Shown piece by piece: positions 52,623 through 60,370 of a stretch of 64,000 nucleotides of DNA. The position numbers and the translations under genes are program-made. Position 1 is the first letter of the stretch, and every line of letters begins with the position of its first letter. The stretch lies in NCBI RefSeq assembly GCF_023218935.1, contig NZ_JAJIAL010000006.1. One strand, given 5' to 3'. The notes beneath the pieces were generated by a model, which saw only the letters and a list, made by a program, of their open reading frames with translations, did no database searches and was not told where the DNA came from. The DNA comes from Fructobacillus cardui (GTDB lineage: Bacteria > Bacillota > Bacilli > Lactobacillales > Lactobacillaceae).

Positions 52623-52994
52623 ATGAAGCAAAGGCATATAATCGGACATTACTTTACAGGCTATGCTGATTGGGCGTTAAAGGGTCTTGAGTATTTAAAG
52701 CAAGAAGAAGGCGGACATTTTAGAAATCGTTACGCTGAAGAAAACTATAATTTTTGGGTAGAAGTACGCCGAGTGTTTGACGACTACACAGCAACGCTAC
52801 CGCCTGAAATTGTTAAGATGGAACACGACCACTACAAGCACCGCAAACCATTTGGCGAGTATTACAACATAGTCGCGCCTACTGCTGTGATACAAGAGGT
52901 CAACAACGACCTAAACAGGTTAGCCAAGTCGATAGACCAGCCAGAACGTATTAAACAAGTTAGCCAAGTCGATAGACCAGCCAGAACGTATTAA
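52623..52994 (+). CDS. hypothetical protein with duplicated 3' end
   Basis: A 123-residue soluble protein, with aromatic and charged residues, unknown. SD GGGGGA is 4-9 bp before ATG 52623. A 40-bp tandem duplication (52919-52958 and 52959-52998) shifts the frame at the end, replacing an original ...IKQVS stop by a new 12-residue tail. A terminator AAAGAC-CGTGAA-GTCTTTTTT follows at 53045. Confidence 0.55.
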   Translation: MKQRHIIGHYFTGYADWALKGLEYLKQEEGGHFRNRYAEENYNFWVEVRRVFDDYTATLPPEIVKMEHDHYKHRKPFGEYYNIVAPTAVIQEVNNDLNRLAKSIDQPERIKQVSQVDRPARTY

Positions 52995-52998
52995 ACAA
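52919..52998 (+). repeat. 40-bp tandem duplication
   Basis: Two identical copies starting GTTAGCCAAG and ending TATTAAACAA. The unit length is not a multiple of three. Confidence 0.95.
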
Positions 52999-53044
52999 GT
53001 TAGTTAGTGTTGATTGTTTAACTCTATTTATCAATAAGCCATAT

Positions 53045-53068
53045 AAAGACCGTGAAGTCTTTTTTATT
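53045..53068 (+). terminator. terminator after the first element gene
   Basis: AAAGAC-CGTGAA-GTCTTTTTT. Confidence 0.8.
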
Positions 53069-53507
53069 TGTTCTAGTATGATGGTATTAAAACGACACAA
53101 AACGGACGTGAGTGACGCTTATTTTGCTGAATAGCCCCACCTATGGGTGCGAACACAAGAGAGCGCTCACATATCGTCACCTTATGTAAAAGTTCAATTT
53201 TTAAAATATTTAGGGTAGGGGGGTACACCCGCTAAAAGCCTATTAAACAGGCATTTTATAAAATTACAGAGCGGTTTTAGTCGGGTCTTTAGCGACTTTT
53301 TAAAATGAGGGAGTCCGTGACTTGCTGACGCTTTCGCCTAAAGTGGCGCAAATGTTCAAACCTGCACCGAGATAAAGTCGGGACAGATAACAATTAAACA
53401 ACAGACGTTGCATAAATTGGTTAGGGTAGCAAAACGCGACCCCCTAAGTTTAATTTAGACCGTTCCCAAGTAGTTTGGAAACATTGCCAGAATTGGCAAC
53501 GTTACAT
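53069..53507 (+). other. non-coding stretch of the element
   Basis: No gene is seen. It holds a terminator-like AGTCG-GGTCTTTAG-CGACTTTTT (53280-53303), a perfect palindrome TTGCCA-GAAT-TGGCAA (53485-53500), and a region with G-rich and C-rich runs (53213-53235). Part of the presumed replication or control region. Confidence 0.4.
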
Positions 53508-53542
53508 AAAAAAGCCTTACTCAAACGAGTAGGGCTATTTTT
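53508..53542 (+). terminator. terminator before the iteron array
   Basis: AAAAAGCCTTACTC-AAAC-GAGTAGGGCTATTTTT. Confidence 0.85.
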
Positions 53543-53549
53543 GTGCTGA

Positions 53550-53691
53550 TGAACCTGTTAAAACCTGCCTTAAAAACCTATTAAAACCTATGCTCAAAAC
53601 CTCAGAAAACCTCAGTTATTTTTTACTAAAAACCTAACAAAACCTAACATGAAAACCTGTCAAAACTTGTCACGAAAACAGGCCAAGACTT
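53550..53691 (+). repeat. iteron-like array of AAAACCT heptamers
   Basis: AAAACCT at 53560, 53573, 53583, 53596, 53606, 53629, 53639 and 53652, plus AAAACTT at 53662. Spacings are 13, 10, 13, 10, 23, 10, 13, 10. Weaker matches continue in phase at 53550, 53675 and 53685. It looks like a protein-binding array: replication origin, partition or silencing site. Confidence 0.75.
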
Positions 53692-53860
53692 AACAAAAAA
53701 TGTTGCACACCAAAGGTCACAAGGTTGCACCTAAAAAGTTACATGGTTGCAGGCTTATAAACGTTGATATAATAACAATAATCAGACGTACACAACAAAA
53801 AAAGTGTGCAACATGGTCACAAAAATTGGCTATTGTTTTAGACATAAATTGAGGGTTGCA

Positions 53861-54475
53861 ATGAAAAAGGTCACAAGCTATCCAAAATTAAATATCCAAC
53901 AATTAAACTTTAGAGAAAATCCCCGTGCTAATGGTGTGAACTGGCAGGGGCACAAGATAGCCTTAGCAACTACTAAACCTAATTATGGCGGTGTACGGTA
54001 TTGGTTTGTTTGTCCCTACTGTGAGAAACGAAAAGGCGCACTATATCAAGTAGGGCGGGCAGTGATATGCCGAGAATGTGCGGGGTTGTATTATGCTGTT
54101 CAAGATAATAAGGCCAGACGTAACATGTTCGATAAAATTATGGCGTTACATGAGAATCAGCTAGAGCTTATTAACAAACTAGACCCCGTTCTGTATAACA
54201 GTTACATGGGCTTAGGCCATCTATTAGCCTGTGACCTAGCCTATAGAATGTATATAACACCAAAACGGCCAAAGGGGATGCACTGGGCAACCTATTACAA
54301 AAAAATGGACGAAATATGTAGCATAGGCCGACAATTAAGCAATCTATATGCACTTTACGGAAAGAGAAAGGAAGCGCATGACAAGGCAATTAAAGCGCAA
54401 TGGGCGGAGGCAATTAAAGCGCAATGGGCGGAGGCAATAAAAGAGCATGGTAAAAAAGTGTATGAAAAAGAATAA
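53861..54475 (+). CDS. zinc-finger-like protein of the mobile element
   Basis: A 204-residue protein with CPYC...CREC (about residues 50-72) in RYWFVCPYCEKRKGALYQVG, a pattern seen in uncharacterised phage and island proteins; the rest is helical. The C-terminus has a 24-bp internal duplication (54386-54433). ATG 53861 follows GAGGG by 8 bp; earlier starts at 53804 and 53813 have no SD. It lies next to the iteron array, so a DNA-binding or replication role is possible. The function is unknown. Confidence 0.55.
   Translation: MKKVTSYPKLNIQQLNFRENPRANGVNWQGHKIALATTKPNYGGVRYWFVCPYCEKRKGALYQVGRAVICRECAGLYYAVQDNKARRNMFDKIMALHENQLELINKLDPVLYNSYMGLGHLLACDLAYRMYITPKRPKGMHWATYYKKMDEICSIGRQLSNLYALYGKRKEAHDKAIKAQWAEAIKAQWAEAIKEHGKKVYEKE
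54386..54433 (+). repeat. 24-bp tandem duplication inside the zinc-finger gene
   Basis: Two copies of GCAATTAAAGCGCAATGGGC plus GGAG, giving two AIKAQWAE units. Confidence 0.9.
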
Positions 54476-54584
54476 AAAGGTCACACCTAAAAAGTCACAA
54501 ATCAGATCCCCAAAATAGGGCAGTGGTATTTAGTATTTTGCAACAGTGAGCGAATTAGACACCGTCAGTACATCCCCAATATAA

Positions 54585-54632
54585 AAAGCACCACGGCAAC
54601 CAAGTGGCAACCGAAGTGCTTTATATAGATAC
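54585..54632 (-). terminator. terminator of the Ser-rich membrane protein gene
   Basis: On the minus strand AAGCAC...CGGTTGCC...GTGCTTTTTAT forms a branched hairpin with a T-run. Confidence 0.5.
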
Positions 54633-55241
54633 TTAATAGCGTACTGTCTTGCTTGAAGAAGCCAAGGAATCAAGATCTTTGTCGCCAATGTGGTTATTAT
54701 AATCTCCCCCGTTATAGGTGAATCCTTGTGGCTTGCTAGTTGGCTCTTTTGTAAATATAGCGAAGTAGCCTTGACGTTCATATGATGCCACTACATTTTC
54801 CTTTTTCCCGTTGATGGTTAAAGTTGCCGTCCAAAATGTGACGCCATCCGTATAATTTTGGTTTGGCGCAATGCTACCGTTGGTCGTTGGCAGCGTTACT
54901 TTTGTTTGACCGTTGTAATAAGTTAAATCTTGGTTGGAGATAGTAGGCAGGCTAGATGACTGACTGCTACTCTTTTGTGTTGATTGCTTGGACTCCTGCC
55001 CCTTGGTTAGCTGTGTGGAGCTATTTGATTGTGAGCTACTTAGTTGATTAGAGCCACCGAAGTTACTTGTCGAGCTTGAAACATGACTGGTAAAGGAGAC
55101 GCTTAACGAACTATCGCTATCCTTTTTATGTTTGTTATTGTTGGCATTGCCAATAAAATAAAGGCCAGTTCCTCCAATGATAACGACTAAAGCAGTGGCG
55201 ATTAACATTTTTTTGCTTTTGTTCTTTGGTGCGTGTTTCAT
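54633..55241 (-). CDS. membrane-anchored extracellular protein with Ser-rich stalk
   Basis: A 202-residue protein: basic N-terminus, one TM helix (about 12-30), a Ser/Gln-rich stalk (about 42-97) and a C-terminal domain of about 100 residues with DLTYYNGQTKVTLP and VASYERQGYFAIF. The position beside the repressor suggests a lysogeny-expressed surface protein, for example for superinfection exclusion; this is inferred from context only. Confidence 0.55.
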   Translation of the reverse strand: MKHAPKNKSKKMLIATALVVIIGGTGLYFIGNANNNKHKKDSDSSLSVSFTSHVSSSTSNFGGSNQLSSSQSNSSTQLTKGQESKQSTQKSSSQSSSLPTISNQDLTYYNGQTKVTLPTTNGSIAPNQNYTDGVTFWTATLTINGKKENVVASYERQGYFAIFTKEPTSKPQGFTYNGGDYNNHIGDKDLDSLASSSKTVRY

Positions 55242-55310
55242 ATTTCTTCTCTCCGCTTAATATGTGTTTTAGATTTGCGTGTAAGCCCCATAGTGGGCTT
55301 TTTTATTTTG

Positions 55311-55406
55311 TTACGGTCCCAGTAAATAAGTAAGTGCAAATCCTACAACTGCAATGATACCAACAATCACAGCGGCGTTTAAGTATCGTTTGTCTTTAGT
55401 GTTCAT
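55311..55406 (-). CDS. 31-residue single-pass membrane micropeptide
   Basis: A small frame starting MNTKDKRYLNAAVIVG, one hydrophobic helix, stop TAA. AGGAAG stands just before the start on the minus strand. It is clearly related to the neighbouring 30-residue frame at 55447-55539. Confidence 0.55.
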   Translation of the reverse strand: MNTKDKRYLNAAVIVGIIAVVGFALTYLLGP

Positions 55407-55446
55407 ATTGTTCTTCCTTTCATCCCAATAATAGGAATACATATCA

Positions 55447-55539
55447 TCAACCCAATTCAATGCTGATTAAGTAAGCACTCATGACTATCATGGCAACGAT
55501 GATAGCAGAAGTTAAGTAGCGCTTATATTTAATGCTCAT
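55447..55539 (-). CDS. 30-residue membrane micropeptide, paralogue of the neighbour
   Basis: Begins MSIKYKRYLTSAIIVAM and shares the K-x-K-R-Y-L-x-x-A-x-I-V pattern with the 55311-55406 peptide. An AAGGAACTTAAAAACA SD is present on the minus strand. The function is unknown; the size and hydrophobicity resemble small membrane toxins or regulators. Confidence 0.55.
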   Translation of the reverse strand: MSIKYKRYLTSAIIVAMIVMSAYLISIELG

Positions 55540-55604
55540 TGTTTTTAAGTTCCTTTTTGTTAGTAATACGTGTATCCAATATATAACTCAAAGAAAACAA
55601 TTCT

Positions 55605-55811
55605 TTATTTATTAAATTTATAAAAAAAGTAACGTATCGCACTAATCAGGGCAAGAATTGTGAACAGAAAGGACATAGAGCCGTGGGTAGATATTTCATG
55701 CTGAGATACCGTGAAGCCGAACTCTAGTGCAAAGCCACTTATGTATCCAGTGTATATCGCTAGAAGTACAAACACGGCCGTTTCGATTAGTAAATGCTTA
55801 GTTTTTTTCAT
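55605..55811 (-). CDS. small two-helix membrane protein
   Basis: A 68-residue protein with hydrophobic segments at about 8-27 and 43-61. The start is ATG 55811 (an ATG four codons earlier at 55823 is too near its AAAGGA). Its leader resembles that of the 55311 peptide (ATTGGGGATGAAAGGA versus ATTGGGATGAAAGGA). Confidence 0.5.
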   Translation of the reverse strand: MKKTKHLLIETAVFVLLAIYTGYISGFALEFGFTVSQHEISTHGSMSFLFTILALISAIRYFFYKFNK

Positions 55812-55902
55812 TATTGTTAACATATCCTTTCATCCCCAATAGTGGGAGTACATGCCTTACTAATCAAGGCGCTTTGTATCATGCAAGCCCAAGCGGGCTT
55901 TT

Positions 55903-56433
55903 TTATTTGTCATCATCTTTATTATTTTTAATGAGTGTATCAATTGTTTCTAATTCTTTCGATAAAATATCTTTGGATTCATCTAGTTGTTGAATTGTTT
56001 TTGCTAGCTCAATACGACTATAATTAATATTTTTTCTCAAATCTTTTATTTTTTCTAGTATCTTTTCTTTTTGTTTAAAGTCTTCATTTGTCGCCATATT
56101 ATGGTCAAATTTATTAGCCAGTAATTTATATTGTATTTTTAATTCATCAAGCTCTTTTTTTTGTTTTACATATTCATTATTGTAATCTGAAAATTTTTCG
56201 GTAATATCCGTTAAATTATTTTTATATTCATCAAACAACGGGAGGCCTTGCAAATGCCCAACAGACACACCAAAGAAGTCAGCAAGTTTTTGCCACGTTG
56301 CTATTTTCCCAGTTGTAACAACACCATTTTCATATTTTGATAGAGTTGTAAAACTAACACCTATATTTTTGGCTAATTCCTTTAACGTTAGTTTCTTTTT
56401 TTCTCGCAATTCTCTAATTCTATTATTTTTCAT
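55903..56433 (-). CDS. CI-like transcriptional repressor, XRE family HTH with coiled coil
   Basis: A 176-residue protein. HTH at about 5-60 (IRELREKKKLTLKELAKNIGVSFTTLSKYENG), then a long charged coiled coil (about 75-165) for oligomerisation instead of a LexA-like peptidase domain. It should repress the rightward lytic-like promoter at 56499. Divergent from the Cro-like gene with three operators between. Confidence 0.8.
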   Translation of the reverse strand: MKNNRIRELREKKKLTLKELAKNIGVSFTTLSKYENGVVTTGKIATWQKLADFFGVSVGHLQGLPLFDEYKNNLTDITEKFSDYNNEYVKQKKELDELKIQYKLLANKFDHNMATNEDFKQKEKILEKIKDLRKNINYSRIELAKTIQQLDESKDILSKELETIDTLIKNNKDDDK

Positions 56434-56474
56434 AATTTTACCTTGAATTAATTTATAAGCCGATTATATCATTG

Positions 56475-56557
56475 TTTTATGTTTTCGCAAACAAAGTATT
56501 GACTTTTCGAAAACGTAAAAATATAATCAGGGTATGCTTGTTTGCGAAAACGTAAAA
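56475..56557. promoter_or_regulatory. repressor operators and divergent promoters
   Basis: Site 1 (56475-56494, TTTTATGTTTTCGCAAACAA) and site 3 (56538-56557) are inverted copies with one mismatch; site 2 (56503-56520, CTTTTCGAAAACGTAAAA) is a partial copy. The rightward promoter TTGACT (56499-56504), 17-bp spacer, TATAAT (56522-56527) contains site 2 in its spacer. A leftward TATAAT is at 56463-56468 for the repressor gene. Confidence 0.85.
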
Positions 56558-56574
56558 TCGAAAGGATGTAATAT

Positions 56575-56778
56575 ATGAGCACTTATAAATTGATAGAAGA
56601 TGAAATGTCGAAAAAACTTTTAATTAAGCGACGATAACATAATTTGACACTAGCTGAAATGTCTAAGCAAGTGAATGTTACACGAGATGTATTAAGCCAG
56701 ATTGAGAGGGGACAGAAGCAGGTCGTTCAAAATAGAGTTTTTGATTCCTTGAAAAACTGGCTACTTAAGGAGGAATAG
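56575..56778 (+). pseudogene. Cro-like XRE regulator, interrupted by a nonsense codon
   Basis: A 67-codon frame whose codon 21 is TAA (56635-56637), probably from CAA. After it the HTH continues intact: HNLTLAEMSKQVNVTRDVLSQIERG. It occupies the Cro position at the rightward promoter, SD AAAGGATG, and ends just before the excisionase-like gene. Confidence 0.75.
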
Positions 56779-56779
56779 C

Positions 56780-56977
56780 ATGGAACAGACAACACAGACA
56801 GTCACAGAATGGCCACGCTGGCTTAATTTAAAGGACTCGGCTAAGTATGCAGGGTGTTCGTCGAATACGTTTAAACGGCACTTTGTTAAGGCTGGCCGAG
56901 TTCGTGGACACGTCACAGGTTACGGCGTTCTGTACGACCGTGACGAGATTAGTAAGGCCATTGAAGAATGGTACTAA
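56780..56977 (+). CDS. excisionase-like HTH protein
   Basis: A 65-residue winged-helix protein: WLNLKDSAKYAGCSSNTFKRHF is the HTH and GVLYDRDEISKAIEEWY the wing end, as in Xis/MerR-like DNA-binding domains. SD AAGGAGGAATAGC. It may guide the integrase to excise, or regulate. Confidence 0.7.
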   Translation: MEQTTQTVTEWPRWLNLKDSAKYAGCSSNTFKRHFVKAGRVRGHVTGYGVLYDRDEISKAIEEWY

Positions 56978-56987
56978 GGGGGATGAT

Positions 56988-57110
56988 ATGGAAGTTTGGA
57001 ATATTGTGACAACGCTTGTCACTGTGGCCGTTGTGGGTCTTGGTGGCGTAGAGGTTGGCTATTACTTAGCAGAGAACGAACACAAGCAGTCACGCGGACA
57101 CAAGGGCTAA
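56988..57110 (+). CDS. 40-residue membrane protein
   Basis: An N-terminal hydrophobic helix and a basic tail (NEHKQSRGHKG). SD AGGGGGATG before ATG 56988. Unknown function. Confidence 0.5.
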   Translation: MEVWNIVTTLVTVAVVGLGGVEVGYYLAENEHKQSRGHKG

Positions 57111-57128
57111 TAGAGAGGAACGAACAAC

Positions 57129-57353
57129 ATGAAAGCACAAACAAAACAAAATGCACAACGTCAATTAAACGGGGCAACAGAAATGGCTGACTATATCGCA
57201 AGCCAAGCAAAAGAGATTAAACAAATTTATCAAAATGGCGACATGACCGAAAAAGACTTGTTGGAGTTTATCGAGATTGCACAATCAAACGCAGTAAGTA
57301 TCAGTAATGTTGTCAGTGATGAAATGGCAAAATTAGGACTAAACGAGTTTTAA
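57129..57353 (+). CDS. hypothetical small helical protein
   Basis: A 74-residue protein, charged, no membrane segment. SD GAGAGGAAC before ATG 57129. Not recognised. Confidence 0.5.
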   Translation: MKAQTKQNAQRQLNGATEMADYIASQAKEIKQIYQNGDMTEKDLLEFIEIAQSNAVSISNVVSDEMAKLGLNEF

Positions 57354-57410
57354 AAGGATGAAACCCAAGCAAAGTTATTTGCTGATATTTAAGAAAGGAG
57401 AGCCAAAAGC

Positions 57411-57443
57411 ATGAAAAAGGCACAAAAAAAGACATCCCGTTAA
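57411..57443 (+). CDS. possible 10-residue leader peptide
   Basis: AAAGGAG (57394-57400), 10 bp later ATG with nine further codons (five Lys) and TAA; a CATCCC/GGGATG stem follows at 57433-57468. A translated leader is possible. Confidence 0.25.
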   Translation: MKKAQKKTSR

Positions 57444-57512
57444 GTTTGGCGACTAGAGGGGATGACTTGAGAAAAAACGCCTTTTAATACGGCTATTTGG
57501 CTATATTTTAAC

Positions 57513-57722
57513 ATGAACAACACAAGTAAAACAGCGCTTAAGGGCTTTTGTTCGCCAGAAGTGGCGAATATCGAAAGGCGACAGTACAGCCCTGTTGACC
57601 ATTTACGCAACCACCTTATCTTTTTAAAGCGTCTTATCAGCACGCTAGAGCCAGATACCAAGGCTTTTTACATGGTTGATATGCAGATTGCCAACTTGAC
57701 GGCAGACATTGAAGGGGTTTGA
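57513..57722 (+). CDS. hypothetical small protein
   Basis: A 69-residue protein, no SD visible before ATG 57513. Its TGA is 3 bases before the next start, so it fits the operon. Not recognised. Confidence 0.4.
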   Translation: MNNTSKTALKGFCSPEVANIERRQYSPVDHLRNHLIFLKRLISTLEPDTKAFYMVDMQIANLTADIEGV

Positions 57723-57725
57723 TAT

Positions 57726-58049
57726 ATGACGAATGTACGACACAAAGACCAACTAACAGCACGAGAAAAGGCAGTTTATATGGCGCTACCCCAAGGACAA
57801 GAGAACGCTATTAAAGTGCCTGTGTTGGCTAAGAAAGTGGGTATACCAGAACGGCGACTATACATGATCTTAAGCCACCTAGCAGACCAAGGCTATTTGG
57901 TTGGTAGTTTGCGAAACTCTCACGGTGGCGTGTACAAGATTGTAAACAGTGATGAATATTTTTATACGCTGAACATGATGAAGAACAACGCTAAGAGTTA
58001 CCAGAAACGTGTAGCAGGCCTTGAACAACACCGGGGGCGCTTTGAATAA
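57726..58049 (+). CDS. winged-helix-like protein of the replication module
   Basis: A 107-residue protein with an HTH-like core (PVLAKKVGIPERRLYMILSHLADQGYLVGSLRN). It directly precedes the prim-pol gene; a DNA-binding replication or control role is likely but not proven. Confidence 0.55.
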   Translation: MTNVRHKDQLTAREKAVYMALPQGQENAIKVPVLAKKVGIPERRLYMILSHLADQGYLVGSLRNSHGGVYKIVNSDEYFYTLNMMKNNAKSYQKRVAGLEQHRGRFE

Positions 58050-58081
58050 ATGAAATCACAGCAAAAGCGATTAAGTCCTAT

Positions 58082-58868
58082 ATGAACATTGGCGCTTATG
58101 TGTATATGGCACTACCTAATACAAAGTACAACGCTGAAGAAGGTGGCTATAAGAATAGCTTTAATCACTGGGAAGAATTGGCCGAATGGTTAGAAGAACA
58201 TCCAGAATATAAGGGTGGTAATGTTGGCATTAACCTAGACCGTTCGCCTCTTGTGGTGGTTGACGTTGACCAGCATGGAAAAGACGGCCTGCACAGCTTA
58301 AAGGACTTCTTGCAGAGTCGAGCGGTTGACCCTGCCACCATATCAGAAACTTACCTAGAAAAGACTCTTAGCGGTGGCTGGCACGCTTTCTATCAGTGCG
58401 AAGGGAAAAGACACCAAACAACGAATAATAAGCGCTATGGACGGATTAGACGTGTTAAATAGTGGCGGTGTGATTGTTGCCCCTTCTGTAATTGATGGCA
58501 ACGAGTACAGATCAACCACTGAACTGGAAACACTCCAGAATAAACCGCAGTGGGTGGACGAATTAGGGCAAGATAAAACCGACAGCAAGAAATCAAACAA
58601 CCAACGCCATGCCCGTTATAGTGCGGCGGAGCGCTGGGGGATGATTGCCAACGGTTTTGAGACTGGCCAACGCAACGACCAAGCCACTAGCTTGATAGGT
58701 TGGCTATTATCTTATGCTATCCATCCAAGGACAGCCCTAGAAGTGGCCAAGGTTGCCAATAATCAAAGTTCACAGCCTCTTGACTCTAACGAACTGGAAA
58801 AGGTCTATATCAGCGTTTTAAAGCGAGAAACGGCCAAGGCAAAGAGAAAGGAGGCAGATAATGACTGA
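58082..58868 (+). pseudogene. bifunctional DNA primase/polymerase, frameshifted
   Basis: The first frame (58082-58462) has the prim-pol core GGNVGINL...LVVVDVDQHGKDGL (catalytic Asp-x-Asp) and GGWHAFYQ. The correct reading then continues in the +1 frame (KDTKQRIISAMDGLDVLNSGGVIVAPS to 58868). Removing one A from the AAAA run at about 58410 joins them, so an insertion is likely. A short frame at 58050 may be part of the true start. Confidence 0.8.
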
Positions 58869-60035
58869 CACACAAGAACTAGAACAAGAGTTCTTAAATA
58901 TTAAGCAGAATAAACCCAAGTGGCTGACGTCCAATGGGAATGGCGCGCCCGCTATCAATTATTTAAGACTTGCTGACGAGATTCTAAAAAATAACCCGCT
59001 GACAGTCGCACCGTTTGGCGATGACATGAATTATTACATGTTTAACGGTGTGAACTGGGAACAGGTCAAAAAGGAAAGGGCGACAGCGCAAGCGAAGCGG
59101 GTAGCCATGCACTACCTCGAGACCGAAAACGTTTATACCGTCCGCAAAATGGAAGACACGGCTAAGACGGTGCTGGTGCAGGCGCAGAAGAGCTATAACC
59201 CCTTTGAAAAGCAAAAGACCGATCGTGTAGCCTTCAAGAACGGCACTTATATGCTGAAGAGCGGCGAAATGGTGGCCAACAATCCAGAAGATTATTTAAT
59301 TAATGGTCACAAAGTAGTAACGGAAAATCTGCCCGCTTTGGTACGGTTGCCCTGATTAACAAATTGGCGAATATCCATTTGGACATACCAGATACCCGCA
59401 TTGACATGCCAGACGTTCTTAAGACCTTATCAGGGGGCGACTTGGTGGAAGTTGAAGGCAAGGGCGTGAACTCCATCAGTGTTGAACTGTATGCCTTACT
59501 AATGTTTGCCAGCAACAACAAGCCCAAGATGGCCGTTAGTTCCGCTTTGTTGCAACGTATGCACCTTGTGCCAGTGATTGCCCCAACGGTGCGAGATACC
59601 CCAAAAGAAGTGGCGCACCGTGCGACCTTGTGGGATGAGTCCGAAGCGATCAAAGAGCTGGGAGGCTTTGCCATTGAGTGTATTGAGAACTTTAAGAAAG
59701 CCAAGGAGAACGGGCGCTTGACTGTCAACAGCGAAATCGAAGAAACCACGAAGGACTGGGCAACCAGTCAGGACTTAGTGGCCTCTTACTTGCAAGAAGC
59801 ACAGAAAGAAACGCCAGAAGGATATAAGGGCGGAATATCGAAACAAGTAGCCTATTTGCGTTTTCGTGATTGGCTAACTGATAACAGAATTGATTCAAAA
59901 ATGAACAAAAAAACTTTCGACACACTTCTGACACAAAAAGGCTTTTTAGAGGTCAGAACACGAGAACACCCCGACCAAAAGACAATAAACGCAGAGGTAA
60001 GTTGGTTAGGTTTAGACCTTGAAAAGTACACTTAA
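58861..60035 (+). pseudogene. D5/P4-type primase-helicase with internal deletion
   Basis: The N-terminal D5_N-like part (58861 to about 59338) and the C-terminal helicase part (RFGTVALINKLANIHLDIPD..., to 60035) are joined at about 59335-59345. The Walker A and B region (roughly 100 residues, from what the family normally has) is missing and the frame is broken, leaving a stop at 59355. It cannot act as a helicase. Confidence 0.75.
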
Positions 60036-60370
60036 GGGCGTTTTGTGCCAAAAATGTGTTAAAAAGAAAGGCTTAAAACTGGGGTTTGTGCCGAAATAGT
60101 GTCAAAATCAAAAAGCTGAAAACCCTTGCTAATCTAATAGTTATCTATATTTTGTGTTGAAAGTGTCAGTATATATGAATAAGTAAAATAAAAACAATAA
60201 TAAAAAGAGTATATATAAAATAGAAAATAATACGTATATAGGGAAGAAGTGGCGTTTTTTTAGCACTTTTGGCACAGAATTAGCGTGATACTTACAGCCT
60301 CAAGGGATACGGCGGTTTTATTGTTGACACAAAACAGGACACAGAAGGCACAAACGAGAAAGGTAAAAAA
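60036..60370 (+). other. AT-rich non-coding region, candidate origin of the element
   Basis: A 335-base gap after the helicase. TTTGTGCC-type repeats at about 60043 (TTTTGTGCCAAAA) and 60087 (GTTTGTGCCGAAA), related GTGTCA/TGACAC motifs at about 60101, 60158 and 60325, a very AT-rich core (60168-60240) and a TTTGGCACAG inverted copy at about 60269. These resemble iterons next to a replication gene. Confidence 0.4.

Noticed and set aside
53213..53400. oriT or group II intron in the G/C-rich non-coding stretch
   Set aside because: No relaxase gene, intron domain V or known nick motif could be seen.
54171..54389. Minus-strand frame inside the zinc-finger gene
   Set aside because: It lies wholly within a plus-strand gene with clear CxxC motifs and has no SD.
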